A stretch of DNA of 64,000 nucleotides from Solirubrobacter taibaiensis (lineage in GTDB: Bacteria > Actinomycetota > Thermoleophilia > Solirubrobacterales > Solirubrobacteraceae), in assembly GCA_027587225.1 (NCBI GenBank), contig JAPDDQ010000034.1:26702-90701 (forward strand), read 5' to 3'. The notes under the pieces were generated by a model. It saw only the letters and a program-made list of their open reading frames with translations. It had not been told where the DNA came from and ran no database searches. The position numbers were made by a program, and so were the translations under genes. Shown in pieces: positions 8,136 through 16,706 of the stretch. Position 1 is the first letter of the stretch, and each line of letters begins with the position of its first letter.

Positions 8136-8816
8136 ATGCATATGAAGACCCTGGCGGCCCTGGCCGCCACGACAGCCCTCGCCCTGGGTGCCACTGCCTG
8201 CGGCGGCACCGACGACGACACCGCCACTACCCCCGCGGCGGCCGCCACCACCGAGGCCGCGCCGGCCGCGACGCCCGTCGCGGAGATCCCCACGCTCTCG
8301 GGCAAGGACACCGCCGTCACGCTCGACGCCGGGTTCGTGTCCGCACTGGGCGATCTCAAGCTCACGCCCGCACCGGTCGGTGACGCGAAGATCAGCAAGG
8401 CCGGCGTCGCCTCCTTCCCGATCACCGGCGGCAACGTGACCTACTACACGCCCGGGACCGAGTCCCCCTACGTGCAGGGCATGATCAACCACGCCGGCAG
8501 CGGCCTGAGCCTCACCGGCGGCGGCAAGACGGTCGAGCTGACCGACTTCGACGTCGACCCCGGCAAGTCCGTGCTCACCGGCAAGGTGACCGTCGACGGC
8601 GAGGTCGCCGCCGAGGACGCGCCCCTGTTCTTCCTCGACGGCCGCACGCTGAAGCCGCTCGAGACGGGCGCGAACGACACCGCCATCCTCGAAGGCACCA
8701 CGGTCAAGCTCAAGCAGGAAGCGGCAGACCTGCTCAACCAGACCTTCGGCGTGGACGCGCTGGCCGGCGGCTTCGTGATCGGCGTGGCCAAGATCACGGT
8801 CAACACCGCCGCGTAA
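8136..8816 (+). CDS. Secreted lipoprotein, possibly HtaA-like
   Basis: 226 aa. The N-terminus is a signal peptide (MKTLAALAATTALALG) ending ATACGG, a weak lipobox with Cys about 20 residues in, then an Ala/Thr-rich tether of some 25 residues. The start may be the ATG at 8136 or 8142; GAGGA at 8126-8130 fits the first. The mature part is one beta-rich domain with FPITGGNVTYY, INHAGSGLSLTGGGKTVEL and LTGKVTVDGE. This pattern recalls HtaA haem-binding domains (fPI.gG ... HsGgl.l), but I would not call haem binding from it. It stands alone; its role at the cell surface is unknown. Confidence 0.7.
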   Translation: MHMKTLAALAATTALALGATACGGTDDDTATTPAAAATTEAAPAATPVAEIPTLSGKDTAVTLDAGFVSALGDLKLTPAPVGDAKISKAGVASFPITGGNVTYYTPGTESPYVQGMINHAGSGLSLTGGGKTVELTDFDVDPGKSVLTGKVTVDGEVAAEDAPLFFLDGRTLKPLETGANDTAILEGTTVKLKQEAADLLNQTFGVDALAGGFVIGVAKITVNTAA

Positions 8817-8944
8817 CTCACTTCGCCAAAGGGCGGAGACGAGGAGTCCACCACGCGGGCGGGACGCACCACGCGCCCCGCCCGTACGGTGGTCACCCGA
8901 ACCGGATGATGCGTGTCCACCTCGTGCCGACCTACCGTGGCGAC

Positions 8945-9175
8945 ATGGTGCTCAGACCGCTGAGACGCGCGCCGATGATGCTCGGCGGTGTCGGCTACCA
9001 GGTCGGCTTGGATGAGGCCCGACGCAAGCAGGCCCAGGCCCGTCAGACGGCAATCGACGATGCTTCCGCGACCGACATCGTCGGGCAGCTCCACGCCTTG
9101 AAGGCGCTGCTGGATGACGGCGTGCTCACGCCGGAGGAGTTCGGCCTGGCGAAGCGCAAGGTCCTGCGGGAATAG
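8945..9175 (+). CDS. Small SHOCT-domain protein
   Basis: 76 aa from the ATG at 8945; an upstream in-frame ATG (8906) is possible, but the hydrophobic/basic N-terminus RPLRRAPMMLGGVGY is typical of this protein type when begun here. The C-terminal 30 residues form a SHOCT domain: IVGQLHALKALLDDGVLTPEEF followed by KRKVL. SHOCT is a short oligomerisation or tethering module often found at protein ends. No function can be assigned; it precedes a LuxR regulator by 82 bp. Confidence 0.7.
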   Translation: MVLRPLRRAPMMLGGVGYQVGLDEARRKQAQARQTAIDDASATDIVGQLHALKALLDDGVLTPEEFGLAKRKVLRE

Positions 9176-9257
9176 CGCGCGCCCCGCCCCAGAGCGCACT
9201 GTTCACCCCCGCGGTGTGAGGCATGACCACCCGCCGCGGAGGGACGGTTAGAGCGCC

Positions 9258-11414
9258 ATGGCACGCCTCGCCCCGCCGCGTGTGCGGCCCGGGATCGTCG
9301 AACGTGGCCGGATCTTCCGGCGGCTCGAGACGGGCTGGAGCGCGTCACTGACGCTGATGGTGGCGCCCGCCGGCTACGGCAAGAGCGTCGCGGCGAAAGG
9401 CTGGCTCGCGCATCACCGGCATCCGGCCGCGTGGGTGACCACGGACGCGGGTGACAACGACCCCGTGCGGCTGTGGACATCGATCGCGACCGCGGTGGAA
9501 CAGGCGCGCGCGTCCTGCGGGAAGGCGGCGCTCGACCGCCTCCGGAGTCATCTCGGCGCCGTGCGACCCGCGATCGAGGCGCTCGCCGCCGCGCTCGAAG
9601 CGGATGGCCGCCCGCTGGCCGTGGTGGTCGACGATCTGCACGAGATCTCCGACCCGGGCTCGCTCGACCACGCGATCGAGACGTTGCCGGACAACGTGCA
9701 TCTGCTGCTCATCACGCGAGCGCCGCCCGCGTTGCGGGTGGCGAGGCTGCGCAGCCAGGGACAGCTGGTCGAGATCGGAGCGGATGAGCTCGCGATGACG
9801 GGGCCGGAGGCGCGGCAGTTGCTCGACGCGCTGGACGTCCCGCGTCTCGATGATGGCGAGCTGGCGACGCTGATCGCCCGCACCGGGGGATGGCCGGCCA
9901 TCCTGTACCTCGCCGGGCTCTGGCTGCGCGACGCCGGCCACCGCTCCGTGCAGTCCTTCCGCGGCACGCAGCGCACGATCAGCGACTATCTGGCGCGCGA
10001 GGTGCTCAGCGGGTTCGATCCGGAAACGGAGCAGTTTCTGCGCCGCAGCTGCGTCTTGACCGAGCTCTCGGGCGAGGCCTGCGACGCGATCCTCGAGACG
10101 ACGGGCTCGCGGGCGCGCCTGAACGCGCTGGAGCGCTCGAACCTGCTCGTCACCGAGGCTCCCGATCGCCCGGGATGGTTCCGCTGTCATCCGCTGCTGC
10201 GCGACGTCCTGCTCGACGAGCTCGAGCCTGCCGCCGTCGCGGCGCTGCGCCGGCGGGCGCTCGCCTGGTCACGCACGCACGGCCTGATCGAGGACGCCGC
10301 GGCCTACGCGGTCGCGTCCGCCGACTGGGAGGCGCTGGCGGATTTGACCGACGAGCATCAGTTCGCGCTGCTGAGCACGGGCCGGGGCGCGACACTCGCG
10401 CGCTGGACGACGGCGCTGCCCCGCCGGACGCTGCTCGCGCGGCCGGCGACGGTGGCCGCGGCGATCGCTGCCTCCTACGCGGTCGGACGGCCGGCGCCGG
10501 AAGTCCGGCGGCTGCTCGCCATCGCGCGCGAGCACCCGAGCACCAGCCACTACGACGCCACGATCGTCCGGATCGCGATGGCGCTCTACCGCGACGATGA
10601 TGTGGGCGAGGCGCTGACGCTCGCGGCGGCCGCAGCAGAAGCCTCAGGCGATCGGCTGCGGGTGTCGGCCCTGTCCACGCTCGCGCTGCTGGCGTTGCTG
10701 GCGGGCGACCTTGAGCGCGCGGGAGCGACCGCGCGGGCCGCCTTCGAGCACCCGGACGCGGGTGAGCGGCCGAACGGCCTGCTGGTCGCGTGTGCCGTCC
10801 TGGCGATCCTGGATGCACGCGCGGGGCGCGTCTTCGGGGCGCGCGGTCACGCCGACCGCGCGCTGGCCTGCAGCACGGCGTTCGACCTCGGGGGCCGCGC
10901 GCCGGGAGCGCTGGCCGAGCTCGCCGACGCGCTGACGAGCGCGCTCGAGGGCCGGCTCGGACACGCCGAGCAACGCGCCGAGCAGGCGGCGGCCACCACG
11001 ATCGACGGTGGTCTGTGGCAGGCCTGGATGCTGCTCGAGCTGTGCGCGATCCGTCTCCAGCGCGGGTTCCTCCCGACGGCGGGGCGCGCACTCGCGCACG
11101 CGGAGGAGCTGCTGTCCACGGCTCGGGACGCGGGCAGCCTGCCCGCCATGTCGGCGGACCTGCGCCGTGCGCTCGACAGCGCCGGCGCACGCGCCGCCGC
11201 ACCGCCCGTCGAGCCGCCGTCACCCGCCGAGATTGCCGTACTGCGCCTGCTCTCCGGCCACAGCATCGCCGAGATCGCGCGAGCGCTCTACCTGTCCCCC
11301 AACACGGTCAAGTCGCACATCCGGGCGCTCTACCGCAAGTTGGACGTCAACACGCGTGAGGCCGCGGTCACACGCGCCGTCGCGCTGGGCCTGATCGACG
11401 ACCCGGAGGCGTAG
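9258..11414 (+). CDS. MalT-like large ATP-binding LuxR regulator (LAL type)
   Basis: 718 aa STAND-class regulator. Residues 36-43 are the P-loop (APAGYGKS), the Walker B strand is LAVVVDDLHEI, and a winged-helix region follows (FLRRSCVLTELSGEACDAI, GWFRCHPLLRDVL), as in MalT. The middle is alpha-helical TPR-like repeats. The C-terminal 60 residues form a LuxR HTH (IAEIARALYLSPNTVKSHIRAL). Such proteins bind an inducer through the repeats, oligomerise with ATP and activate promoters. The target is unknown. The last 85 bp overlap the end of the convergent GGDEF-EAL gene. Confidence 0.92.
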   Translation: MARLAPPRVRPGIVERGRIFRRLETGWSASLTLMVAPAGYGKSVAAKGWLAHHRHPAAWVTTDAGDNDPVRLWTSIATAVEQARASCGKAALDRLRSHLGAVRPAIEALAAALEADGRPLAVVVDDLHEISDPGSLDHAIETLPDNVHLLLITRAPPALRVARLRSQGQLVEIGADELAMTGPEARQLLDALDVPRLDDGELATLIARTGGWPAILYLAGLWLRDAGHRSVQSFRGTQRTISDYLAREVLSGFDPETEQFLRRSCVLTELSGEACDAILETTGSRARLNALERSNLLVTEAPDRPGWFRCHPLLRDVLLDELEPAAVAALRRRALAWSRTHGLIEDAAAYAVASADWEALADLTDEHQFALLSTGRGATLARWTTALPRRTLLARPATVAAAIAASYAVGRPAPEVRRLLAIAREHPSTSHYDATIVRIAMALYRDDDVGEALTLAAAAAEASGDRLRVSALSTLALLALLAGDLERAGATARAAFEHPDAGERPNGLLVACAVLAILDARAGRVFGARGHADRALACSTAFDLGGRAPGALAELADALTSALEGRLGHAEQRAEQAAATTIDGGLWQAWMLLELCAIRLQRGFLPTAGRALAHAEELLSTARDAGSLPAMSADLRRALDSAGARAAAPPVEPPSPAEIAVLRLLSGHSIAEIARALYLSPNTVKSHIRALYRKLDVNTREAAVTRAVALGLIDDPEA

Positions 11415-13228
11415 CGGGACACGAGCGCGTCGAGATCGGCAGCCGGCATCGGCCGCCCGAAGTGCCATCCCTGCCCGTACCCGCAGCCGAGCGCGAGCGC
11501 TCGCTCATGGTGTTCGACGGTCTCGATGCCTTCCGCGATCACGCGAGCGCCGGTCGCGGACCCGATGCTCGCCACGGCCGCCACGATCGCGTCACGCGCT
11601 GGGCTGGGCGCGCCACCGATGAAGCTCCGATCGAGCTTGATCGCGTCGAACTCGAGCTCGCTCAGGTAGGACAGCGACGAGAAGCCGGTCCCGAAGTCGT
11701 CGAGTGCGAGGCCGATCCCGGAGCCGGCAATCGCGCGGAGGTTCTCGCGCGTGCACGGCCGGTCGGACATGGCGCTCCGCTCCGTGACCTCGAGCTGCAG
11801 CGCCTTGCACGGGAGTCCGGTGCCTTCGAGCGTCCGGATGACCATGGACTCGAACGCGTCCGAGTCGAGCTGGCGCGGCGAGAGGTTGACCGAGACCCGA
11901 AACCCGGGGATCGCCTCCGCCCAGCGGCCGGCGTCGGTGCACGCGATCGCCAGCACGCACTCGCCGAGGGCGTCGATCAGCCCTGTCTCCTCCGCGACCG
12001 CGATGAACACGTCGGGCGCGACCCTGCCGCGGTGGGGGTGGGTCCAGCGCGCGAGCGCCTCGACGCCGGTGATCGAGCCGTCAGCCAGCGACACGATCGG
12101 CTGGTAGGCGACCTGCAGCTCGTCGTCGTGCACCGCCCGCGCGAGGTCGTGCTCGAGCCGCAGCCGTTCGCTGATGGCGGCGCGCATCGACGCGTCGAAG
12201 GTCGCGGAGCGGCCACGGCCGGCACGCTTGGCCTCATAGGCGGCGGTGTCCGCGTGGCGGAGCACGGTCTCCGCGTCTTCGCCCGGGCGAGCCTGCGCAA
12301 GCCCCAGGCTGGCCTTGACCGTGACCTCGTGCACCCCGGCCAGGAACGGTTGCGCGAAGCTCTCGATCAGCCGTCGTGCCTCCGCGTCGGCCGCTTCGCC
12401 GCGGATCAGCGCGAGGAACTCGTCGCCCCCGAAGCGGGCGATCACGGTCGTGTCCGCGGCCTGGTCGCGAAGCCGCTGCGCGACCGCGAGCAGCAGCGCA
12501 TCCCCCGCCCCGTGGCCGAAGCTGTCGTTGACGCGCTTGAAGTCGTCGAGATCGATGAACGCGATCGCGACCGGGACGCCGGCGACCACCGCGGCGTCGA
12601 GCAGCGCGTCGAAGCGCGCGCGGTTGGGCAGGCCGGTGAGGGCATCGTGGCCGGCGTCGTGGCGCAGCAGCGCCTCGCTGCGGCGGAGCCGGCCGGTCAG
12701 CTGGCGCACGAGCGTCCCGGCCGCCAGCAGCGTGGCCATCGGCAGCATCCACTGGGACACGAGCGCGCCGGCGGGTCGCTCCCCGATCAGCGCGAGCGAG
12801 ATCGCGTACGCGAGGCACACCCACACGCCCTGCAACGCGATCTGGCGCGCGTTGAAGAAGCAGACCGCGTACAGCGTCGCCCACAGGTAGTAGAACGCGT
12901 ACTCGCTGCCCGGGTCGCCGGTGGCCACCAGCGCGATGCTGATCACCAGCGTGTCGAGCGCGATCGCGGCTTGGAACATCCACAACGGATGTGGGCGAGC
13001 CCCAGCCAGCAGGAGGACGCCCAGCCCGTACGCCGCCAGCGTCGCGCCGATGATCGGGATCACGCGTGCCCCGTCGGGATGCGGCAGCAGCAGCCACAGC
13101 GCCGAGAACGTCGCGCCCATCCAGTTCAGCGCGGCGAGCGCGAAGGCGAACATGCGCGAGTCCTCGGTCAGCGTTCCGTCGCCACTGCGCCACTGCCGGA
13201 GCGGGATGAGTACGCGTTCGTGGGCCAT
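11330..13228 (-). CDS. Membrane GGDEF-EAL protein (c-di-GMP synthase/phosphodiesterase)
   Basis: 632 aa; the ATG at 13228 gives MAHERVLIP. Residues about 25-175 hold five or six membrane helices with short loops (a MASE-like sensor). The GGDEF domain (about 185-345) begins DALTGLPNRARFD and has an intact RFGGDEF (267-271); the inhibitory RxxD site is absent. The EAL domain (about 350-600) has EALARW, the loop-6 motif DDFGTGFSSL and IAEGIET, consistent with active hydrolysis. Both activities may exist, with net direction set by the membrane part. It is divergent from the chemoreceptor at 13325, 96 bp away. The roughly 30-residue tail after the EAL domain overlaps the convergent LuxR gene. Confidence 0.92.
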   Translation of the reverse strand: MAHERVLIPLRQWRSGDGTLTEDSRMFAFALAALNWMGATFSALWLLLPHPDGARVIPIIGATLAAYGLGVLLLAGARPHPLWMFQAAIALDTLVISIALVATGDPGSEYAFYYLWATLYAVCFFNARQIALQGVWVCLAYAISLALIGERPAGALVSQWMLPMATLLAAGTLVRQLTGRLRRSEALLRHDAGHDALTGLPNRARFDALLDAAVVAGVPVAIAFIDLDDFKRVNDSFGHGAGDALLLAVAQRLRDQAADTTVIARFGGDEFLALIRGEAADAEARRLIESFAQPFLAGVHEVTVKASLGLAQARPGEDAETVLRHADTAAYEAKRAGRGRSATFDASMRAAISERLRLEHDLARAVHDDELQVAYQPIVSLADGSITGVEALARWTHPHRGRVAPDVFIAVAEETGLIDALGECVLAIACTDAGRWAEAIPGFRVSVNLSPRQLDSDAFESMVIRTLEGTGLPCKALQLEVTERSAMSDRPCTRENLRAIAGSGIGLALDDFGTGFSSLSYLSELEFDAIKLDRSFIGGAPSPARDAIVAAVASIGSATGARVIAEGIETVEHHERALALGCGYGQGWHFGRPMPAADLDALVSRYASGSSIRPSATARVTAASRVLTSNLR

Positions 13229-13324
13229 GGTGTGATTGATCGGTCGCGCCCGCCTCCAGCGGACCGATTTCGCCATGGTGAAATCCCGCAGGCCGGAGCG
13301 GGTCGACGCCGATAGCGGAGGGCA

Positions 13325-14518
13325 ATGGCCTTCCTCTCCCGTCGCCCCGCGGCACCCGTCACCGCGACCCCCGATCCTGCCGCGCACGAGCTCAAGCAGC
13401 GCCTGCGCAGCCTCAACGACCACTGTCTCACGGACCTCCTTGCGGGCCTCGACGCCATCCGCGCCGGCGACCTGACGATCCAGGTCGAACCCCACACGCA
13501 TCCGATCGCCGCGCGTTCCGACGATCCCGAGACCCAGGAGCTCGTCGAGCTGTTCAACTCGATGCTGGTCAAGGCGCAGTCCGCGCTCGACGGCTACAAC
13601 GCCGTCCGCGAGATGCTCCGTGCCGCGCTCGGCGACCACAGCTGTCTCGACGATCTTCGCCAGCGCCTGAACAGCCTCTCCGATCACTGCCTGACGGGCC
13701 TCGGCGAAGGCCTCGCCGCCATGGCCCAAGGCGACTTGACGGTCGCCGTGGAGCCGGTGACCACGCCGCTCGAGCTCGTCGCGGGCGCCACCATGGGTGA
13801 CCTCGCGGAGACGTTCAACACGATGCTGACCAAGGCCCAAGGCGGACTGCAGGCCTACAACGCGACACGCTCCGAGGTCGCCGTGATCGTCACCGACATC
13901 ACGACGACGGCAGAGCAGGTCGCAAGCGCGTCACAGCAGATGTCCGCGACGACGCGCGAGAACGGCGAAGTCATCGAGAGCATCGCGCACCTGTCGGCGA
14001 CGGTCGCCGAGGGCGCTTCACGCCAAGTCCAGAACATCGACGTGGCCCGCGGCATCAACCACGAGGCCGAAGGTCTGGTCGTCGAGGCCGGCCGCCTCGC
14101 CCTTCACGGCGTCGCGCTCACCGAGCAGATCTCCGCTGTGGCCGCCCAGACCAACCTGCTCGCGCTCAACGCCGCGATCGAAGCCGCCCGCGCGGGCGAG
14201 CAGGGCCGGGGCTTCGCGGTCGTCGCCGACGAAGTGCGAAAACTCGCCGAGTCGTCGGACGCGACCGCACGCGAGACCGAGGCCGCCTTCCACACCTTGG
14301 CCACGAGCACCGCCGACCTGTCGGCCTGCATCCAGCGCATGTCCGTCGCCACCGCCGAAGTCGTGCAGATCGCGCATCACGCCGGCGACGCCACCGCGAA
14401 CGTCTCGGCCGCAACCGAGGAGTCGTCAGCCGCCACCCAGGAGATGTCGGCCTCCAGCGAGGACCTCGCCCAGATGGCCGAGAAGCTGCGCACGCTGGTC
14501 GGCGCCTTCCGCGTGTAA
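13325..14518 (+). CDS. Soluble methyl-accepting chemotaxis-type protein with tandem HAMP-like repeats
   Basis: 397 aa with no signal peptide or membrane helix, so cytoplasmic. The N-terminal half is an internal duplication: LKQRLRSLNDHCLTDLLAGL...GDLTIQVEP and LRQRLNSLSDHCLTGLGEGL...GDLTVAVEP, each followed by an FNxMLxKAQ-x-x-L-x-x-YNA segment. These look like two HAMP/poly-HAMP units (residues about 20-95 and 110-180). The signalling part has the hairpin tip EQISAVAAQTNLLALNAAIEA then GRGFAVVADEVRKLAESS. This tip contacts CheA/CheW in the family. No other che gene is in the window. Probable role: a cytosolic signal transducer, perhaps linked to the divergent c-di-GMP enzyme. Confidence 0.88.
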   Translation: MAFLSRRPAAPVTATPDPAAHELKQRLRSLNDHCLTDLLAGLDAIRAGDLTIQVEPHTHPIAARSDDPETQELVELFNSMLVKAQSALDGYNAVREMLRAALGDHSCLDDLRQRLNSLSDHCLTGLGEGLAAMAQGDLTVAVEPVTTPLELVAGATMGDLAETFNTMLTKAQGGLQAYNATRSEVAVIVTDITTTAEQVASASQQMSATTRENGEVIESIAHLSATVAEGASRQVQNIDVARGINHEAEGLVVEAGRLALHGVALTEQISAVAAQTNLLALNAAIEAARAGEQGRGFAVVADEVRKLAESSDATARETEAAFHTLATSTADLSACIQRMSVATAEVVQIAHHAGDATANVSAATEESSAATQEMSASSEDLAQMAEKLRTLVGAFRV

Positions 14519-14535
14519 GCCCTCGCCCGCCGGCG

Positions 14536-14805
14536 TCACTCGTCCGCGCGTTCGGCCTGGTAGGCGCGGAACGCGGCCATCAGCCCGTCGTGGTCGGGCA
14601 CGTCCTCGGGGCCGAGGGCGCCGGCGATGCGGCGCGTCTCCCGCATCTGCTCGAGGTAGGAGCTGCAGTCCTCGCAGTCGCCGAGGTGGTGCTCGAGCGC
14701 GCGCCGCTCGGCGTCGGGGAGCGTGCCTTCGAGGTAGTCGGTGACGAGCTCGACGATCTCGATGCAGGGGACGTGGCGAGGTGCACGCCGGAACGGGTTC
14801 TTCAC
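14536..14805 (-). CDS. Anti-sigma factor with cytoplasmic zinc finger (zf-HC2 type)
   Basis: 89 aa. The GTG start at 14805 overlaps the stop of the ECF sigma gene (GTGA), giving tight translational coupling. The zinc-binding anti-sigma signature is present: an upstream Cys (VPCIEI), then HHLGDCEDCSSYL (H-x3-C-x2-C). No membrane segment follows, so this is a soluble ZAS-type anti-sigma that would hold the ECF sigma inactive, possibly responding to redox through the zinc site. The C-terminal tail is short and acidic. Confidence 0.88.
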   Translation of the reverse strand: MKNPFRRAPRHVPCIEIVELVTDYLEGTLPDAERRALEHHLGDCEDCSSYLEQMRETRRIAGALGPEDVPDHDGLMAAFRAYQAERADE

Positions 14806-15506
14806 GCGGCCATCACCTCGTCGCCAAGGTAGCGCTCGAGTGCGCCGCGCACCTTCGAGCGCGCTCGGTGCAAGAGCACCCGTTGGTTCGCGCTGGTGAG
14901 ACCGAGGACCTCGCACACCTCGTCGGCCTCCCAGCCCTCGACGTCGCGCAGCCGGATCACTGCGCGTTGCGCCGGTGGGAGCTGCTCGATCGCCGCGTCG
15001 ATCTCCCGCAGCGTCTCCTGTGAGAGCAGCCGTTCGTCGGGCAGCGTCTCCCACCGCGGCGGGGGCGCCGCCCAGTGCCGCGGGTAGCGGTCCTGCGGTC
15101 CTTGGAAGCGGTCGGGGTCGACGGCGGGATCCTCGCCTGTGGTCTCGGCGAGGATCACGGCGGAGAACGGGACGCTGCGCGCCTCGCGCTCGCCGCGGGT
15201 CTTGGCGCGGTTGGTGAGGATGCGGAACAGCCAGGTCTTCAGCGTCGAGCGCTCCTCGAAGCGCTCGAGGCCCTGCACGACCGCCAGCCACGTCTCCTGC
15301 ACGACCTCTTCCGCGGCTTGGCGGTCGCGCACATGCAGCCGCGCCACGCGCAGCATCGTCGCGTGGTGGCGGCCCACGAGCGTGCGGAAGGCGTGCTCGT
15401 CGCCGCGGCGCAGCCGCGTGAGGAGCTCGGCATCCGGGTCGACCGGGACCTGGCGTGTCACGGCAGCCCTGACGCTATACCGCGGGGCGATGGCTTGCAC
15501 GAGCAT
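14802..15506 (-). CDS. ECF-type RNA polymerase sigma factor
   Basis: 234 aa from the ATG at 15506; a longer frame exists but would run into the upstream beta-propeller gene. Sigma region 2 is clear: DEHAFRTLVGRHHATMLRVA, then AAEEVVQETWLAVVQGLERF and TLKTWLFRILTNRAK. A linker of about 50 residues leads to region 4: IEQLPPAQRAVIRLRDVEGW with HTH AEDEVCEVLGL-like sequence and RVLLHRARSKVR. It directs polymerase to a stress regulon and is held by the zinc anti-sigma whose start overlaps its stop. The regulon is not visible here. Confidence 0.93.
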   Translation of the reverse strand: MLVQAIAPRYSVRAAVTRQVPVDPDAELLTRLRRGDEHAFRTLVGRHHATMLRVARLHVRDRQAAEEVVQETWLAVVQGLERFEERSTLKTWLFRILTNRAKTRGEREARSVPFSAVILAETTGEDPAVDPDRFQGPQDRYPRHWAAPPPRWETLPDERLLSQETLREIDAAIEQLPPAQRAVIRLRDVEGWEADEVCEVLGLTSANQRVLLHRARSKVRGALERYLGDEVMAA

Positions 15507-15531
15507 GTCATTCGCCCCGCGGTAGCCGGGC

Positions 15532-16599
15532 TCAGCGCGCGGCGAGTCCGGCGAGGCCGGTGCCGAGGTTGGCGACGCCCGGGACGGAGTCGAGGCGGCC
15601 GTCGTTGCGCAGGCGGTACGCGGTGACCTCACCCGAGGCGGGGTTGACCGCGTACAGGTGGTTGCCGGCGACGGCGAGGTCGTTCGGACGCGGCGCAGCG
15701 GCGGTCACACCGCCCGGGGTCAGCGCCGTGAGGCTGCCGTCGCGAGCAACGGCGAAGCCGGAGATGCTGCCGGACGCGTTGCCGGTGTACGCGAAGCGCC
15801 CGTCGGCGGTCACGACGACCCAGCACGCCGCACCCTGGCCGACCGCCAGCGCGGCCGTGACCGGGCGCAGGCTGCCGTTGCCGTTGAGGCGGTAGGAGGA
15901 GACGGTGCTCGCGCCGGCCTCGGAGACGATCAGGTCACCCCGCGGCGAGAACCCGAACCCGAACGGCACCGCGCCGCTGGAGGCGGTGACGACCGGCGCG
16001 CCGATGCGGCCGAAGCGCAGCGGGAGCGTCTCGATCCGGTTGGAGCCGCGTTCGCTCACGACCAGGTCGCGGCCGTCGGGGGCCACCGAGACCTGCGCCG
16101 CGCCGGCCGCGCCCGCGGTCAGCGCCGTGGTGGCGCGGGCGCGCAGCCGGCCGGAGCCGTCGAGGTCGAAGCCGGTGACGTTGGCGATGCCGTCGCGGTT
16201 GAGCACGTACGCGCTGGAGCCGGCGACGTCGACCGAGACCGGCGTGTTGCCGCCTGAGGGCTGGCGGTCGATCAGCGTCAGGTGCCCGCGGCGGCTCACG
16301 CGGAAGGACGCGATGTCGTTGGTGCCGGCGTCGACGGCGACGAGCAGCCGGCCGTCGTCGGACAGTGCGACCGCGCCCTGGGACTGCAGCGTGGAGCCCG
16401 TGCCGAGGCCGCCCGTACGGTAGGTCGCGACCGGCGTCAGCGAGCCGTCCGGACCGCGGTCGAGCCGGTGCACGGCGTTGCCGGTCGGCGAGTTGGTCTG
16501 GGTGTAGACGGCGCCGCCGCCGTCGGCCATGGCGGTGCCGGTGAACAGCAGGGCGAAGCCCGCCGCGAGGGGAGCCGCGGCGCGGAACTGGACCTTCAT
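15532..16599 (-). CDS. Secreted beta-propeller protein of the lactonase (YVTN-like) family
   Basis: 355 aa. A signal peptide (about residues 1-25, ending TAMADG) is preceded by a strong AGGAGG ribosome site. The rest is about seven WD/YVTN-like blades, with repeated units such as VALSDDGRLLVAVDAGTNDIASF and VVVTADGRFAYTGNASGSISGF. The fold matches the 6-phosphogluconolactonase-like Lactonase family, but an exported propeller is unlikely to be the pentose-phosphate enzyme. It may bind or process an extracellular ligand. It lies 25 bp upstream of the ECF sigma gene on the same strand, so they may share a transcript. Confidence 0.85.
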   Translation of the reverse strand: MKVQFRAAAPLAAGFALLFTGTAMADGGGAVYTQTNSPTGNAVHRLDRGPDGSLTPVATYRTGGLGTGSTLQSQGAVALSDDGRLLVAVDAGTNDIASFRVSRRGHLTLIDRQPSGGNTPVSVDVAGSSAYVLNRDGIANVTGFDLDGSGRLRARATTALTAGAAGAAQVSVAPDGRDLVVSERGSNRIETLPLRFGRIGAPVVTASSGAVPFGFGFSPRGDLIVSEAGASTVSSYRLNGNGSLRPVTAALAVGQGAACWVVVTADGRFAYTGNASGSISGFAVARDGSLTALTPGGVTAAAPRPNDLAVAGNHLYAVNPASGEVTAYRLRNDGRLDSVPGVANLGTGLAGLAAR

Positions 16600-16706
16600 G
16601 TTGGGGCCTCCTGGGGAGCGATCGGTTCGCTTTCAGGGGCCCTAGTCAGCGCAGTGGCCGATGCGTTACAAGCGAAACATCCGCCGGGGTGGGAGGACGG
16701 TTCCCC

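Noticed and set aside
11480..13315. Long plus-strand frame opposite the GGDEF-EAL gene
   Set aside because: It is a shadow: the minus strand has intact GGDEF, EAL and DDFGTG motifs and membrane helices.
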